DNA from: Mesotaenium endlicherianum
Taxonomy: Eukaryota; Streptophyta; Zygnematophyceae; Zygnematales; Mesotaeniaceae
Length of the DNA: 64,000 nucleotides
Direction: 5' to 3'
NCBI GenBank assembly: GCA_009602735.1
Contig: WELA01007307.1
Span: 265,679-329,678 of the forward strand
The position numbers were made by a program, and so were the translations under genes. This document shows positions 1 through 13,200 of the stretch, piece by piece; positions within the stretch are counted from its first letter, which is position 1, and each line of letters starts with the position of its first letter. The notes beneath the pieces were generated by a model. It did not search any database. It worked only from the letters and a program-made list of their open reading frames with translations, and was not told the DNA's origin.

Positions 1-213
1 AGGACTCTGTGACCTCCCAGCTTTGTGTGAAGCTGGGCACTCTCTCAGCTGTCGGGCAGATTTTGACAGGCCATTCCTCACATCCTACCATCCTCTTCCT
101 TTTTAACATCTTCTCTCCCATCCCATGAAACCGAGCAATACACCACAATACATGCACGCACAGATGCCATTGCCAGGACTCTGAATCTCTGTTGTAGAGC
201 TCCTCTTCTGCAG

Positions 214-892
214 GCGGCGGCAGCAGCAGCAGCAGCAGCAGCAGCCCAGAGCTGCGCCAGGAGCTTGCGCCTGACTGCCAGCTGCTGTTCCCGACTCTGT
301 GGAAGCAGTTCGTGCGCTGGCAGGCGGACTCGCAGAAAGAGGAAGCTGGGAAGGTGCTCTCCACTGCCATTGCCGAGGCCTACGACAAGCGGTACTCGGG
401 CAGGTGCCGGGCTGAAAAAGGGGCCTCCTTCATCACTCTGATGAGCGAGCGGGGCTACTACAACCTCTTTGCCGGGCAGTTTGAGGGCAGGGCTCTGTGC
501 ACTTCTGCTGCTTCTGCTACTGAAAGCGGCAGCACGGGAGCAGCAGATGAGGCAGATAGGACTGGGAGTGAAGGGGAGGGCGGGGATGGCGACGCCGATG
601 GTGCCCTTGGCAGCTCCTCGCGCCGGGTGGCTGAGGAAGAAACACAGCACCTGTTTGTGGAGAACAAGTTAGTCAGCAGGGCCTCGCTGGGCGACAGGTG
701 GGAGCAGGCCCTCGAGCCTGTGCCTCTCGAGGACGTGAAGAGCTTTGACATGTGCGGGCGCCGCACACGTGGCGGCCTGCTGGCGCAGGACGACGAGCAG
801 CTGCAGGAGATGCTGGCCTCCATTCACGTAGGATGCCGCCACGTGTCTGCCCCTCCGCTTTTTGAATCCCGTGCTTCGGGGCAGCGTGACAC

Positions 893-926
<34 letters not shown>

Positions 927-3900
927 GAGAGATCTATACGCTGCACGTTTTAAGAAAACCCTCCTGCAGGGCTGTCTGGAAGGGCCCCCGCTTCTCTCAA
1001 TTCACAAGCAGCAGCTGATTGATTTGAGGCACTTACTTGATGAACGTGAGCGGCTCCTCGACTAGTCCAGAGATGGTCCCCTCAGGGCGCTCCAGGGCTG
1101 TCATGTCAAAGCAATAGAATCAACAGGTTGACTGGCATGAGTCGATACGTTCGGCCGGGGAAGGAAGCTGGAAGCTTGTCGGTTTCGAGGGTGGTATCAA
1201 GTCAGGGGGAGAGCGCGGGGGGCTTGGGGCGGGTGTGTTGTACATTGCATAGAAAGACAAGCTGCCAGTTGCAACAAGCCTTCAGTTGAGAGTCGGATTG
1301 ATGGCAGTAGAGGCCTTTCGTGAATGCGATGGTCCTGTGCCCCTTTGTCAGCCGCACACTTGATGATAGGAGACCTAAGAATGGCTTACCAATCTCTCGA
1401 CAATGTCTGTGGCAGTGAGAGAGACGCTTGCAGGCACGCGTATGTGGTGGCACGATGAATATTCATGCCAGCTGCCAGTTCTATAAGTTGCATGGAGGGA
1501 GACAAGAAGCATCCCCCTGCCTTTGGGGACGGGTCAACGGGATTGTGAGTTGAATGGTACTTGATGTACTCTCCTGGGGCTCAGCTTTGCAGCTTACGAT
1601 ACAGAGGTTTTGGGATGTTTCGAAAGGAAAGCAGCACCGGTGCTGGGGTGGCCTGCCACGGCCAGAAACAACGCCGGGTTTCCTATCTCAAGCTGCCCCC
1701 CCGCCCCTCGCCCTTACCCGCCCTTTGTCTTTGCCTATATGCCTGCTTGTATCGCCAGGAGGACATGTCCATCATCATGGTGATGGCCAGCGAGGGCTTC
1801 GACAGCATGCTAGCCAACTGGCTGTGCTACGTGAAGGAGCTGTACGTGCGCAACTACGTCATCGTCACGCCCTCGCTGGAGCAGGCCAAGCGCATGGTGC
1901 GCCAGGGCCACTCCGTGTACCACATGGGCGGCGCCACCTGGCAGTCGGGGAGCATGGACTACGGGACCGTTGCCTACAAGCTCGTGAGTGGAGAGGGCCC
2001 CACGACCCGTCCCATCCTGCTTCTGTCCTCTTGCCCCTCTGCCCCCCTGCCCACACCGGTCCCCCTTTCCTCCAAACACCCAAAACTCGTCCTATGTATA
2101 GTTTGTGGAAACAAGTGTTGTCAGCAATGGGGTGTGGCGCTCAAAATTTTGCTGGTGGCTACCTTTCTAGATGCAAGGGGTCATGCTGATAAGAAGGGCT
2201 CTGGTTTTTGTGGAGAAGGAAGTGGATACGTGAGTGTGTGCCCTTGCCAAAGCTGGAGGAAGGTGCCTCCAGACTTGGTGCTCTGATGATCACCCGCCCT
2301 TGTCACAGCACTTAGTGAAGTGCAGATGCTCTGCCAGTCTGGCCTCCTCTGCTCCTCTCTTTAAAATTTGCATTCCTGTCTTTGGCTGTACTGCCGAAGG
2401 AGTGGAGGAGAAGGGGGAGTAGGCGAGGGCTAGGGTGAGTGCGGGGGCGGCTGGGCCGACCGAGGAAGGTGGTGGTGAGGATGACACTCTTACACTCCTG
2501 TCCTCGCTTTCTGGTTGGGCCCCACTTGCCTGTGGACAGTTCATCCTGGACCGGACCAAGCTGGTGCGGGACATCCTGCGGTTCGGATACAACGTGCTCC
2601 TCGCTGATGTGGACGCTGTGTGGCTCGACAACCCCTTCAGCCACATGTCAGATCCGCGGATCGACGTCTATGCACAGGTACGCGGGCGGGCATCCCCTCT
2701 CTATTGCATGCGGCTCGCCATGGGCACGCGCACACACAGCCGACTAGCCAATCACCCGATTTAGCGAGAGAGGGCACGTTCGTTGTGCCAGCTGACACCT
2801 GGAGGACGATGCTCTGCCAGCTGGGGTGCAGGCAAGAAAGAGGGCTGGCTTGTGCTGGAGGTGCAGGGGCAGAACACTGCAGGTTTAGACAGGCGGGGAC
2901 CACATTCGAGACAAGCTTGTGAAGTAGGCTGTGTCGGTTGCCTTTGCCAGGCAGGGGACGGTCATAGAGAGGAAGGGTAGGGGGAGAGGGGGTTGGGGGG
3001 AGAGGGGGGGTGAGTGAGGCTCTTTGAAGAGAATCCAGCAGAACCCAGTAGAACAGGAAGATGGGGTGAGTAATATATGGCAGTCAGGCACCCACTGCCA
3101 AGTGCCACTGGCCTCTTCTATGCCACTCACACGCACATGGGAGCACTGTGTGGGGATGGTGACAGGTGGAGGCCAAGGGGACGCTCTGCGGCGGATTCCT
3201 CTACATGCGCAGCAGCCTGGCAGTGCGCCAGCTGTGGAACAAGGTGCGGTGCAGCTCTACTGTTTGCCTTTTTCCTTTCATCTGACCTGCGTTTTGCTCC
3301 GATAACTCACGCATTAATGCCCAAACAGACTACTAGCAGGAGTCAACCATGCGGTCCCTTATGTGCTGCCATGCGTTCTCATTTAGCTTGCCATCTGGCA
3401 TGTCCTTGGAGACGTTTCCCCTGGTGACGTTGTCCCGGTGGTGAGGCACCCTACAGGTGGCACCTCCAAGGTGGGTGGGCATCGTGCATTAGCTGCTGTA
3501 TGTGGGAAAGCCAGCTGCAAGATTGGATGCACTTGCTGACGACTGTCTTTGAGCTGCTGGCCTGCCCCCTGGGAGTGGGATGGGGGAGCAGGTGACGGAC
3601 ATGTACGCCAGACTAGTGAAGAAAATGGTGGCGGAGGAGCCCAATGTGAAGCCGGAGGACATGGCCGACTGGCTCACGGTGCGTGTTCTTGCTGCGGCGC
3701 TGCATCGCACCTGCCCACTCACGTGCCGATTGGGGGTGGTGCTGTGATGACCTGTGTGTCAATGGAGTACAATCTCACAGGGGCACGTTTTGCCCTCGGT
3801 CTCTGAGCTGGCGCCTTGGTAGAGCTTCTTGCACATCAGTCTGTTGCATGTTGAATCAAAAAGTCAGCATTTGTGGGCAGCTCGCGGTTGTGGTGCCGCT

Positions 3901-4741
3901 AGTCAGTTGATGATTCCTTGCGGGTGCTTGTGCCGGTTTGACAAGATGAAATTTCACTCTGGGGGTGAGAAGCACACGCCTAGTCTCATCATTTTATATG
4001 CGCCGGTGTCGTCACTCTGCTGAAGCCCTGCACAGAAATGTGAAGCGTAGAGCTGGACTATGGTTGGGTCCAGCCCTTCTGCAGTTTTGGACTCAAAATT
4101 TATTACCTGCTAACAAGACCCACGTGGTTCCCCCCTGCCTCTCGCCCGTCCTTTCTCTGTTGACTGCAGTCTTATCAGCATCAACACGAGCAGCGCTACT
4201 TGAACAGGCTTGTGACTGACAAAGAAACCGACGCCATTGTGTCGGGCCTCGACGTCATTTACTTCCCCAATGGGCGGGACTACTTCGACCGCCGCAAGTC
4301 CCAAAAGGCAAATGTTGAGCCAATTGTCATCCACAACAATTATATCAAAGGCAATCAGGTGCTCTTTCTCCTCTTGCCATTGCCCCTCCACCATTCTCCT
4401 CCTTGTACGCACCACCTTTGTCACGCTTCGTTGACCCTTACTATGCTGTCTTGTTGCCCTTCATTGCTCGTTGGCTATCTAAACGTGTTGTCTCATTTTG
4501 GGTGGGATGGTCACCAAGCAGAATTTCCTGTCTTTATGTAAAAGTGAAGTGCTTCTCTTCGTTCTATATGCATTAGGTGACTGATTCTCAATGGAACGAG
4601 TTACCCTCTTCCTTGCAGAATAAAACGCGGAGATTTCAGAGGAACGGCCTATGGCGAGTAGGACCTGATGGCCAGTCATGCACATGCTTGTCGTGCGATT
4701 ATTGGCAAAAACATCGACCGGTGCATTCCTTACAATTGTAA
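214..4741 (+). CDS. GT77-like nucleotide-diphospho-sugar transferase (5' partial)
   Basis: Seven exons with GT-AG borders, all in phase 0 between exons: 214-827, 1759-1983, 2540-2677, 3166-3243, 3592-3678, 4170-4358, 4619-4741 (TAA stop). About 483 residues are visible. The first exon opens with two bases of a split codon and a poly-Ser run, so the start lies upstream and outside what can be seen. Exon 2 reads EDMSIIMVMASEGFDSML, the first strand of the PF03407-type fold. Exon 3 carries NVLLADVDAVWLDNPF, whose DVD is the expected metal/nucleotide-sugar DxD. Exon 4 has CGGFLYMRSS, and exons 6-7 have VIHNNYIKGNQNKTRRF, like the conserved HNN(W/Y)I-KK-RF end of plant GT77 enzymes. Family members are Golgi glycosyltransferases of wall polymers and extensins (known); acceptor and sugar here are not determinable. 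The roughly 200-residue exon 1 product (SERGYYNLFAGQFEG and an acidic Gly/Ser stretch) is not recognised. Confidence 0.82.
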
Positions 4742-5920
4742 TTTATTTTAGCTCTATTCTTTCAATGGCATTCTTTAGGCTACTTTTCTTTCTTTGCCGT
4801 TTGCTTTTCAAGATTGTTGGCTTTGAGTTGTGGGTCTGGCATTTACTTCTCCTTTCATGCACACTGCGTGTTCTCACAAGACATCTTTCTATAGACATGT
4901 TTTTCAGTGTATTTTCACTCTAAACGCTTACACACTAAGAGCACAATCATCCATCGCCACAACAATATTAGTTGACACGAGGTTGCATAAGATGATGTGA
5001 TGGCAAAAGATCATCATCAATCAATGATAGAATCGCGTATTTCGAAGCTCCCTTACTCCAGTCATATTCAAGCCTCGTACATGAATAGGACGTGGGAAAC
5101 TTCTCTTTTCCTAGCTGCCCTTGGGCCCTCGGTTGCTTTTTGTGCCTTCGCTTACGTTGCTTTGTTCTGAATGTTTTCCCCGTCGACGTCCAAACAGCAA
5201 TTCAACTTCCTGTGACATTTTGTGTCGTGAGCATGCAAGATGGGAGTCGTAAAGAGGGTCCCAAATTCCGAGTCCCGACTCCCAAGCACGAGGGCATTCC
5301 TGGTCTGCTCTCCCATTCACTCCCCAGTCCCATTTAGAGTGATGCATATCGGTGTGTGCATCAGTATGCATTGAACGATTCGCAGTAGCCCATGTGTTCG
5401 CTGCGTGACAGTCATGAAGCAATCGTTTTGCTGAAACCTGGCTGAAACATGAGTATCCATAGATGCATATCGATCGATGGATCGCTTCTCAAATCCAACT
5501 CGTCGAAGGTCCGAGAGAATTGGATGAAATCTGAACGCATTGGCATGAGCGTTCAAATCAAACACTTCCAAGCTGTGCAGCAAATTTGAACGTGATGCAA
5601 CACTGATAGAGTGCTATATGCCTTCACTCAGCATCTTCGCAGTAAACACTCGTTACTTTTATTCGCGTCAGTCTTCATGCTCTCATTTGACGGGACTAGA
5701 ACGTGCATGTGATAGATCTGCTGATTAATACTAGGATCGTATGATCCGTGTAGGTTCATCTCGCCATTGGTCACCTTTAAATATTGATTTCTGGCTGAGG
5801 TAGCATACTATTTGTTCTTCTCTTTTTGCGTGTCAGCGCAGCTCTCAAAATGTGTCGTGAAGCCTGTTGAGAATTCCTCGTATCTATAAGGTTCTTTACA
5901 TTTTACTTTAATCATCCGAG
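4742..5920. other. Intergenic region between GT77-like gene and methyltransferase
   Basis: This stretch holds the 3' UTR of the upstream gene and the promoter/5' UTR of the downstream one. No ORF in it has splice-consistent or family-like coding signal, and no repeat or transposon was recognised. Confidence 0.5.
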
Positions 5921-7721
5921 ATGAGGTCCAGTGGCAGGCAGACTCCTGTCCGAAAGACGTTGCTGGTTGTCGTCATCATATTTCCGTGGTTGGTGATGTT
6001 ATATATGCTTTTCCAACAAACTGAAGGGAGAACAAGTCAGATAAGCGATACAGACTCGCTTTCGGTAGTGAACAAGTTACAGGCTATCTTTAAGGACGTT
6101 GCATATAGCAACACCGAAGGCGGTGGAAATGGAAGTCCTGCCCAGCTTGCAGGAGGCTGCCACAGTATGACAGACCTTCTCAAAGATGCTGACAAGTATA
6201 CTGAATCATTTGCAGACGTCCTAAATAACTCAACTTCCGACAAAAGATTTCACCACTTTGGGGAAATGTATGCAGAGTACTTTGATCCAATTCGATTTGA
6301 AAAGGTGAGAGTGCTCCTCTCTTCTTCTACTGTGTATGAACCTCAGGAACCTCAGGCACCAGCCCTGCTGAGCATTGACTGAACCTTGGAGTATCCTACT
6401 TCGTTCCTTTCCCTTAGTCGCCCGTTCCTGACAATGTCTGACAGGGATAGTATTTATTATGGTCCAGTAATTCGTCTTAGTAGACAGGTGTATCATCTCG
6501 TTGTGTGTACTGCTGTTCTCCTTACATCCATTTGTGGAATCAATTTACAAGATGTTGAGTTCTGCTTTAGCATCGTAAGCTTTTGCTGTATGAAGTTACT
6601 AAGTAGTGCAATCACGGCTTGGCTGCTAAGTCAGCAAGTGCAAGGTAGTCCATGTGGGAGGTCAGGTGTAAGTTGATCATGTTGTAGCATGTACCCGTTT
6701 CAAGCTTTTTCTCTTCAGTGGCCTCTTTTGAAGGATCTAGAGCAGTCGTAATGGGGTGGGAGAGGCACAGGAGTGGTTGAATCATCTGACTCCAGTACAA
6801 AATAAGGTTTATTTATCTGTGTACACAGTTTGGGAATGGCGCGGAGGATCATAACTGCATCTTGCTTCTGTGAGGGGTAGTGGATTATTTGAACCGCTCC
6901 TGGTTTATTGAGGTGTCAATTGGACACTTGAAGTAAGCATATTGGGTGCATATAACAGCGGCATAGTTGACAAACCTGGCTTCCTCTATTTTCTTACTAC
7001 GCCTGTGTGCTCGAGAAAATATGCTTGAACACAACGTACTTGTTATGAGCTTCATGTGGTTGTTCCCTACTGTGTATATGTAACTCAAGCCACTTTTGCT
7101 TATGCGTGATTCTATCTGCAGCTGAATTTCATGGAAATTGGCTTGCGGCAAGGGGATTCTATTCGGCTATGGAAGAAGTTCTTTCCCCGGGCTCATTTAT
7201 ATGGGGTTGATAAGGGCAAAGTATTCACGGGCTTCAGGCAACATACGGGAGATCCTTTTGTGGACATCTTCACTGGTGACCAGGGGAACGTCACCTTCCT
7301 GAAGATGGTTGTTGAGTACATCAAAAATGAGTGTGGAAAGCTTGATTTCATAATTGACGATGGGGGCCACACCATGCATCAGCAGAAAACAAGCTTCACG
7401 CATCTGTTTCCACTCATAAAACCTGGGGGTTACTACTTCATTGAAGATTTGGAGACTTCTTACTATGACAAGCCTTGTAATTTTGGTTGCTATGGGCAAT
7501 GTTGTGGAGGAGGTCTACCCGGAAAGAAGGGGACTACTATAGACATGATAAAGTCCTTCATAGATGTTTTGAATGAAGACTTCGTGCAGGGTGTCTTTAC
7601 GAATATGACTGTTGGAGTGAATAAATACTCAGTTAATCCAGTAGACCATATGATCGGCTCCATACAGTGTTGGCGAAATCTCTGTGTCATGAGGAAGAAG
7701 CGGAAGGATTCATACTTTTAG
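5921..7721 (+). CDS. Type II membrane SAM-dependent methyltransferase, MycE-like class
   Basis: Two exons, 5921-6304 and 7122-7721 (TAG), give 327 residues with a phase-0 intron. The start ATG is followed by a short basic stretch and one hydrophobic helix (about residues 13-32, TLLVVVIIFPWLVMLYML), so the protein is predicted to be a type II membrane protein with a lumenal catalytic domain. The sequence KRFHHFGEMYAEYFDPIRFEK, then NFMEIGLRQGDSIRLW (131-146) is the SAM-binding start of a Rossmann methyltransferase. FIIDDGGHTMHQ (about 205-216) and YYFIEDLETSYY (about 232-243) match the metal-binding DDGSH and IEDL-TSYW signatures of the sugar O-methyltransferase MycE and relatives (family knowledge). 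An O-methyltransferase acting on a glycan in the Golgi is therefore a reasonable inference; substrate unknown. Confidence 0.82.
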
Positions 7722-10225
7722 CTTTACTAAGGAGGGCAAGGGTCTGTGGCACAGTATCCTGTAAAAAGTTCCTTACGTTGTAGAAATGCTGTGTCGTTCA
7801 CTCTCTGATGATGAGGCCAAGTCATTCACTTTTTGACCGGCAGCATTTTGAGGTATTCTATTGTATTTTCGGCACAGCAAATGAAATCAGTTTCAGTGAC
7901 AGGCATGTGACATCTTTCCTTCGTGTTCTCACCTCTGCTATATGCATTTTGTCTTACCTTGCAATCAAGCTCTTACATCTTTTAGTGGTGTAAATTATTG
8001 TCTGACATTGCCATGCAACTGCAATGAATGTGTTCACCTAAGCTGCTTGAGAATGTGCAAATTCCTCTTTTTGATGATGCATGTCTTAAGTAGAATGGGA
8101 TTTCTTACTGTGGCAGGCCTTGCAAGGCACCGACGTTTGAGTTATTTATATACTTTTGTCGACTTCAGGAAGGATTATGTTGATGATAAACGCATACGAC
8201 ACTAGAACAGGAAGTAGCCCCAGAGCAAAGGCTTGCATTAAAAAGATGCTGTGTTTGACTGGTGATTTAGAAGCTCTCAGCACTCTACCGTATGCACGTG
8301 TTTTTCTTCAATTAAAGTGTAGCAGTAATATTCTAGTTAAGTTTTAGTTCACATATGAATTACAGACATAGTGGCCCTTGGGAGTGCACCCGCCTCGAAA
8401 AGCAGTGTAATGTACTTGTCACATAGTCGACAACTCAATAAATTTGACTTCTGAAAGTTGACTGGTGGTTGATTGCTTGTATAGCCTCTACACCATCATC
8501 CTTTTGTCTTGCTTCTGTACCTGCATTGATGTGCTTCCTGCACATCTCATTCAAGGTACTTTTGTACATCTTTCATTTGAAGAACTCCGGGGCCTCAATC
8601 GAGCAAGTTAAAGCTTCGATCGCCCACACTTTGCTCCTGCTTCAGTTCTCAAATTTCATTGAACAAGATTCTTCCTGTCCATGCAAGAGCGCTGCTGTCA
8701 TACAGATTATGCAAAAGCTGCCTCTAGGGAAGACATAATTTGGTGCCAAAGTGACTGTCCAACAAAGAGAGACTTCATAGAAATCAGAATGCATGTAGTA
8801 AGAGTTGGTAGCATTGTAATATCATGTACTACGCTGCCTATCATTTACTTCCACAAAGATGATTTCTAATAATTTACTGCACAGCAATTAAAAAGAAACC
8901 AGCTGCATGGATGTAGTCCATTTTGCTTCAACATCACAAACAGTTATAACCTACCACGTACCCCACAGACATAGTGAAGGCGACTCAGGAGGTCGTCAAA
9001 ATCACTGCCCAAACTTCTCTACTAGATTGGTCAGTGGTGAGCATGTCAATTTGCGTTTCCTGTGCCACTGGCACTATCAGAATTAGCCAATACAAGTGAA
9101 ATCCTCCATTATCTTATTACCCACATTGGCTTTTTTCCTTGTCCCAGCACAATATCCTCAAAGTCATATCCACATCCTTTAGTGCAGCTCTTTTTCTCAC
9201 ATTCCAGGATTTGTCTCAAAGCCAATGCATTGCACTTTCAAGGCTTAGCTCTGTGGTCATCCCTCATTGCTGGAACCCATTATCGCAATAACAAGACGTA
9301 AGCTTTCCGGCACAATCAACAGGCCAGTAGACACTTTCAAAACAATAGTGGTGCCCGAAAGAACTTAAAAATGCCTTCCATTTTGAATAGATGCAACTTC
9401 GCCGCAAGTGACTCAGTCCTGCAAGTAGGGGTGCAATATTCCAGATTCTAGAAAGGACTTGTTGCTATGTATCAACAGAAGAGGCATGCTCTCACAATGG
9501 CACAGGCACGTGCTTTTTCAAACGTCTATGCTTGGCAAGTGAGAGCCCGGCCCTTCAACTATGTTTTGCCTTCGTGTGCTGGCTTAGAGCACTTTCTGTC
9601 GTGAAGGTCCTGCATCACACTCCCGAGCACCCGAGCCTAGTAAGCCCACTAGCTCCACCACACTCAGCCACTCCAGAGAAACACACATTGAATTGCAATG
9701 GAAAGCTGCACCACATTATCTGCTGCGACCTGCAGACGCTACCAGTATCGTCGACGATCGATTTGTAAGCAACGCAACTAGATACTTTGAATTTCCAGGA
9801 CTCGAAGTTATAAGCGTATGTAAACTAGGATGCACATATACCTAAGGATTAGGTGACCAAGGAGGGTTGGATGTAAAGGGTGACTGGGCTGCTTCAGAAG
9901 GAGATGCTCATATATAGAATGAATGGGTGAGCTGTCTTCAGGCCCCCGGGGCACCTCAGGTTAACAAGATATGTGCTTTGTAGTCACTGCATCTCTTCCG
10001 GTACGAACCCCGTGTCATCAAAGTTCCAACAGCCAGAATATTGACAAGCACACAGCCAAGTGGCGCATGACAAGAGCCACCTCCTTGCAACCTTCTCGAA
10101 CCTTTTTGCTCAGCAAGACAACATGAGGGGACATTACACCTCCCAAACTGGTCAGCTGCCCTCCCCCAAGCACCCGCGCATGGGATAAGTGTGATAGAAG
10201 AAACAATCAAGGGGGCAGGGCTTGA
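7722..10225. other. Intergenic region with 3' UTRs of two convergent genes
   Basis: The methyltransferase (+) and the HD2 gene (-) converge on this 2.5 kb. Short ORFs here show no recognisable domains and no supporting splice structure. No LTR, tandem repeat or RNA gene was recognised. Confidence 0.45.
8437..8442 (+). promoter_or_regulatory. Candidate polyadenylation signal (AATAAA) of the methyltransferase gene
   Basis: An AATAAA lies about 715 bases after the methyltransferase stop, with nothing else coding between. It is the only canonical signal noticed there; assignment is by position only. Confidence 0.3.
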
Positions 10226-13200
10226 TTATGAGCGGACGTACTTGTTGGTGCAGTGCGTGCACACATATGACCCCCCTTTAACTCCAGACTCGGGCGTCTT
10301 GGCGGCCGGAGTTGCCGTCTTCTGCAGATAACAGACAGGGTTGAAGTACTTGGAGCGGATCAGTAAGAGCAGCACAGCTCTTCTCGTGACAGCCTGCTCC
10401 CTGGCCCTGCCTGTGTAACATGTGCCACTGCCCGCTTGCTCATACTACGTACACTACACTGGCCGCTGTCGTGGCCGGTTTTATGGCCATCTTCATCTCA
10501 GGAGCTGGGACTCGACCGCGTGGCCAATAGAACCTAAGACCAACCCAGCTTGAAGCTGCCAGGTAGGTGTAGGGAAACCAAAACCCCTACCCCTACAAAG
10601 CAGGTGTCACATGCAGCCACAGTCGCACATTTACTACAGAGAAACGGAGCCAGTGAGTCCAGCTCCACATGCACATATCGCCACCAGGATGCTCAAAACA
10701 GCTCTAATCTGAGGTCAGACTTGGTGTGGGGGGACTGCGTGCTCGTTGGGAAGAGAGGGAGAGCGCGCCAGCAGCTGCAGCAATAGAGGGGCACGCCCCT
10801 GTCTCCAATGCCCGCAGACAATCAAGCTGCCAACCTGAAATACTCATAAATACGAAACGGGCAATTGAGAATCAACATAGGAATGTAGGAAAGTTTGACA
10901 AGCAAGGCCACATCATCCAGTGGGGGAGGGAGAGGCAGGAGCGGGAAGGGGGGAAGGGGGGGAGGGGGGGGCTCCAGAGACTCACAGTTGTTGAGGGAGT
11001 CTTGGCAGCAGGCGTGGAGGCTGCAGAAGCTTTTGGGCCAGCGCCAGGAGTCGTCTTGGGTGTGGCAGCAGCAGCGGCAGGTTTTGATACAGTGCCAGGA
11101 GTTGACTTGGGGGTAGCAACAGCAGCAGCAGCAGCAGCAGCAGGTTTCGAGGCCGCTGCAGGTGTTAACTTGGCAGCAGCGGAAGCTCCAGCCTTGCTCG
11201 CTGTTTGGCCTGTCGTGACACGCCGCCCGATGCACAAGGGCCCCTTAGGATGGAGGGTGCCAATCCACCCAACAGGGCGGCAGGAAGGGCAAGCAGGCAA
11301 GCACGCAACTCCAGCACAGAGAACCAGGGGGCTTGACTATGTCCTCCCAGAGAGCGGCCACTTGCAATTCATGAACGGCAGGGGCGCGAGACACCTGCTC
11401 AGTTGTTCAGTTGCCCTATAGTGTGCGCAAGTATTGAGCGATGCATCACCAGGGGGGCCAACCACCAGCTATTTAGAGCAGCAAGTGGCAACCCTCCGTC
11501 ACCCCACGTAGTGTTTGTCAAGTCCTCAGCTGTGAGAGAGAGATGCAGAGAGAGAGAGAGACAAAGGCGGCCACGACTAGATTACCGGGTGATTTGAAGG
11601 CAAGCACTGCTTGCTTGGCTTTCTTCCCCGACTGCGGCGTTGCAGTGACAGCTGGTGCAGGCCTCTTGTTGGTTGGTAGCTGCAATTACGAAAAATAAAG
11701 GAAACAAGCCATCAACGCAGAAGACAGAGTAGAAGGCCCGCCCCTTATTGGCCGCCCCCCCNGAAAGGCTCTTAAATGAACGTGGCTGACAGCAGGCGGC
11801 ATGGAGTTGTATAGTCCTGTATCACAAGCCAGCACAGTTGTCAGGCCAGCTGCTGCAGCACACCCGGCAGAGCACCAGCTCACCCCGTGCCTCCCACTCA
11901 GCGAGCAGAGGGATAAGGCCTGGAGTGTGAAACGGACCTTGGCTGCTGCCGCCGGGACCTCCTCTTCCTGTTCCTCACCCTCCTCGTCGTCCTCGTCGTT
12001 GTCCTCGTCGTCCTGACAGGAGAACCAAGAGACAAGGGCCCCTACCTCAGACACAGTTTGGACCTGAATATATAAGAGACCCTCACGATGCCCAAGAAGG
12101 TGAATTCCGCTCCTTTACGGGCGGGCCTCTTTCAGGCTGTTGCATTGAGCGAGGAAACCTTGCATAACCTTTTGTTGTGAATCAAGGATGAAACAAGCAA
12201 TGAACACAGAGCCAAGACATGGGTGACTCATGGATAGAGTGAAGAATTTGAAAAAGTAGGTATACCAGGACCAGGACACAGCCTCGCTTCTCCTACGTGT
12301 ACTTGGATCGGAGCATGTTGCAGGTAACAATATATCGGCACAGCACAGAACTTACAACAGGGATAAAAGCTTGAGCACAAATTTAGCCCCACACAACTTC
12401 CGCCCCAAGATGCTGGCCCGCAGGCAGGCAAATGCAGACCCCCCCCCACCTCCGTCCTTGAGGCAGCAGCAGGAGCAGCAGCAGCAATGCTCTCCACCCA
12501 AGAGCGCATCATTACCTCGTCGTCACCAGAGGGGAAGTCATCCTCACTGCCGCTGCTCATGCCCGCGGCCATCTCTGGCATGCCTTCAAAGGTCATGCCT
12601 CTCAGCTGCAGCCTCACCGTCATCCCTCTCTTCGCCCGTTCAGGACAAGCACACTCATCATTCACAAACATGCACACTTCACAAATCTCAAGGGCAAGTC
12701 AGAGACTAGAACGCGGTAAGCCACTCAGTTCATCCAGAAAAAAGCACAATGGCAACCGACTGGGTAGGGAGCAGGCCTGGCAAGGCACAAGATGTCACAC
12801 CTCCTCCTCCTCCTCCTCTTCGTCGTCCTCATCGTCGTCATCTTCCCCTTCTCCCTCGTCATCGGCGTCCATATCCACAGAGGCAGGCTTGGCTGCAGGC
12901 AGCAGAACGGTCTTAGAAGAAGGGGGCAAGGGGCCTCTAGATCTGCGCCTGCAGCATGTCTGAGCTGCAGCCTTGCAGGGCGTGGTAAAGCTAATGCCAA
13001 CTAAGGTTCCCTCAGCCTGCTCTTCCTGTTCCAGGTAGTCAGTGCTCCCCCAAGAATGGCTAGGGATTGTTTTGTTTTTGTTCTCTCCTTCACTCTTTCT
13101 GGCGGGACACAAAGGTAGCGGTGACCCAGGTAAGCAGACACAGAGAGCTAGCTATACTCTACTTAAGGGGACGGAAAGCAGATGGTATTGACATGCAGCT

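Noticed and set aside
219-245. AGC/CAG triplet run at the start of the first visible exon
   Set aside because: It is in frame as a poly-Ser stretch of the GT77-like protein and is short; no reason to treat it as an expansion.
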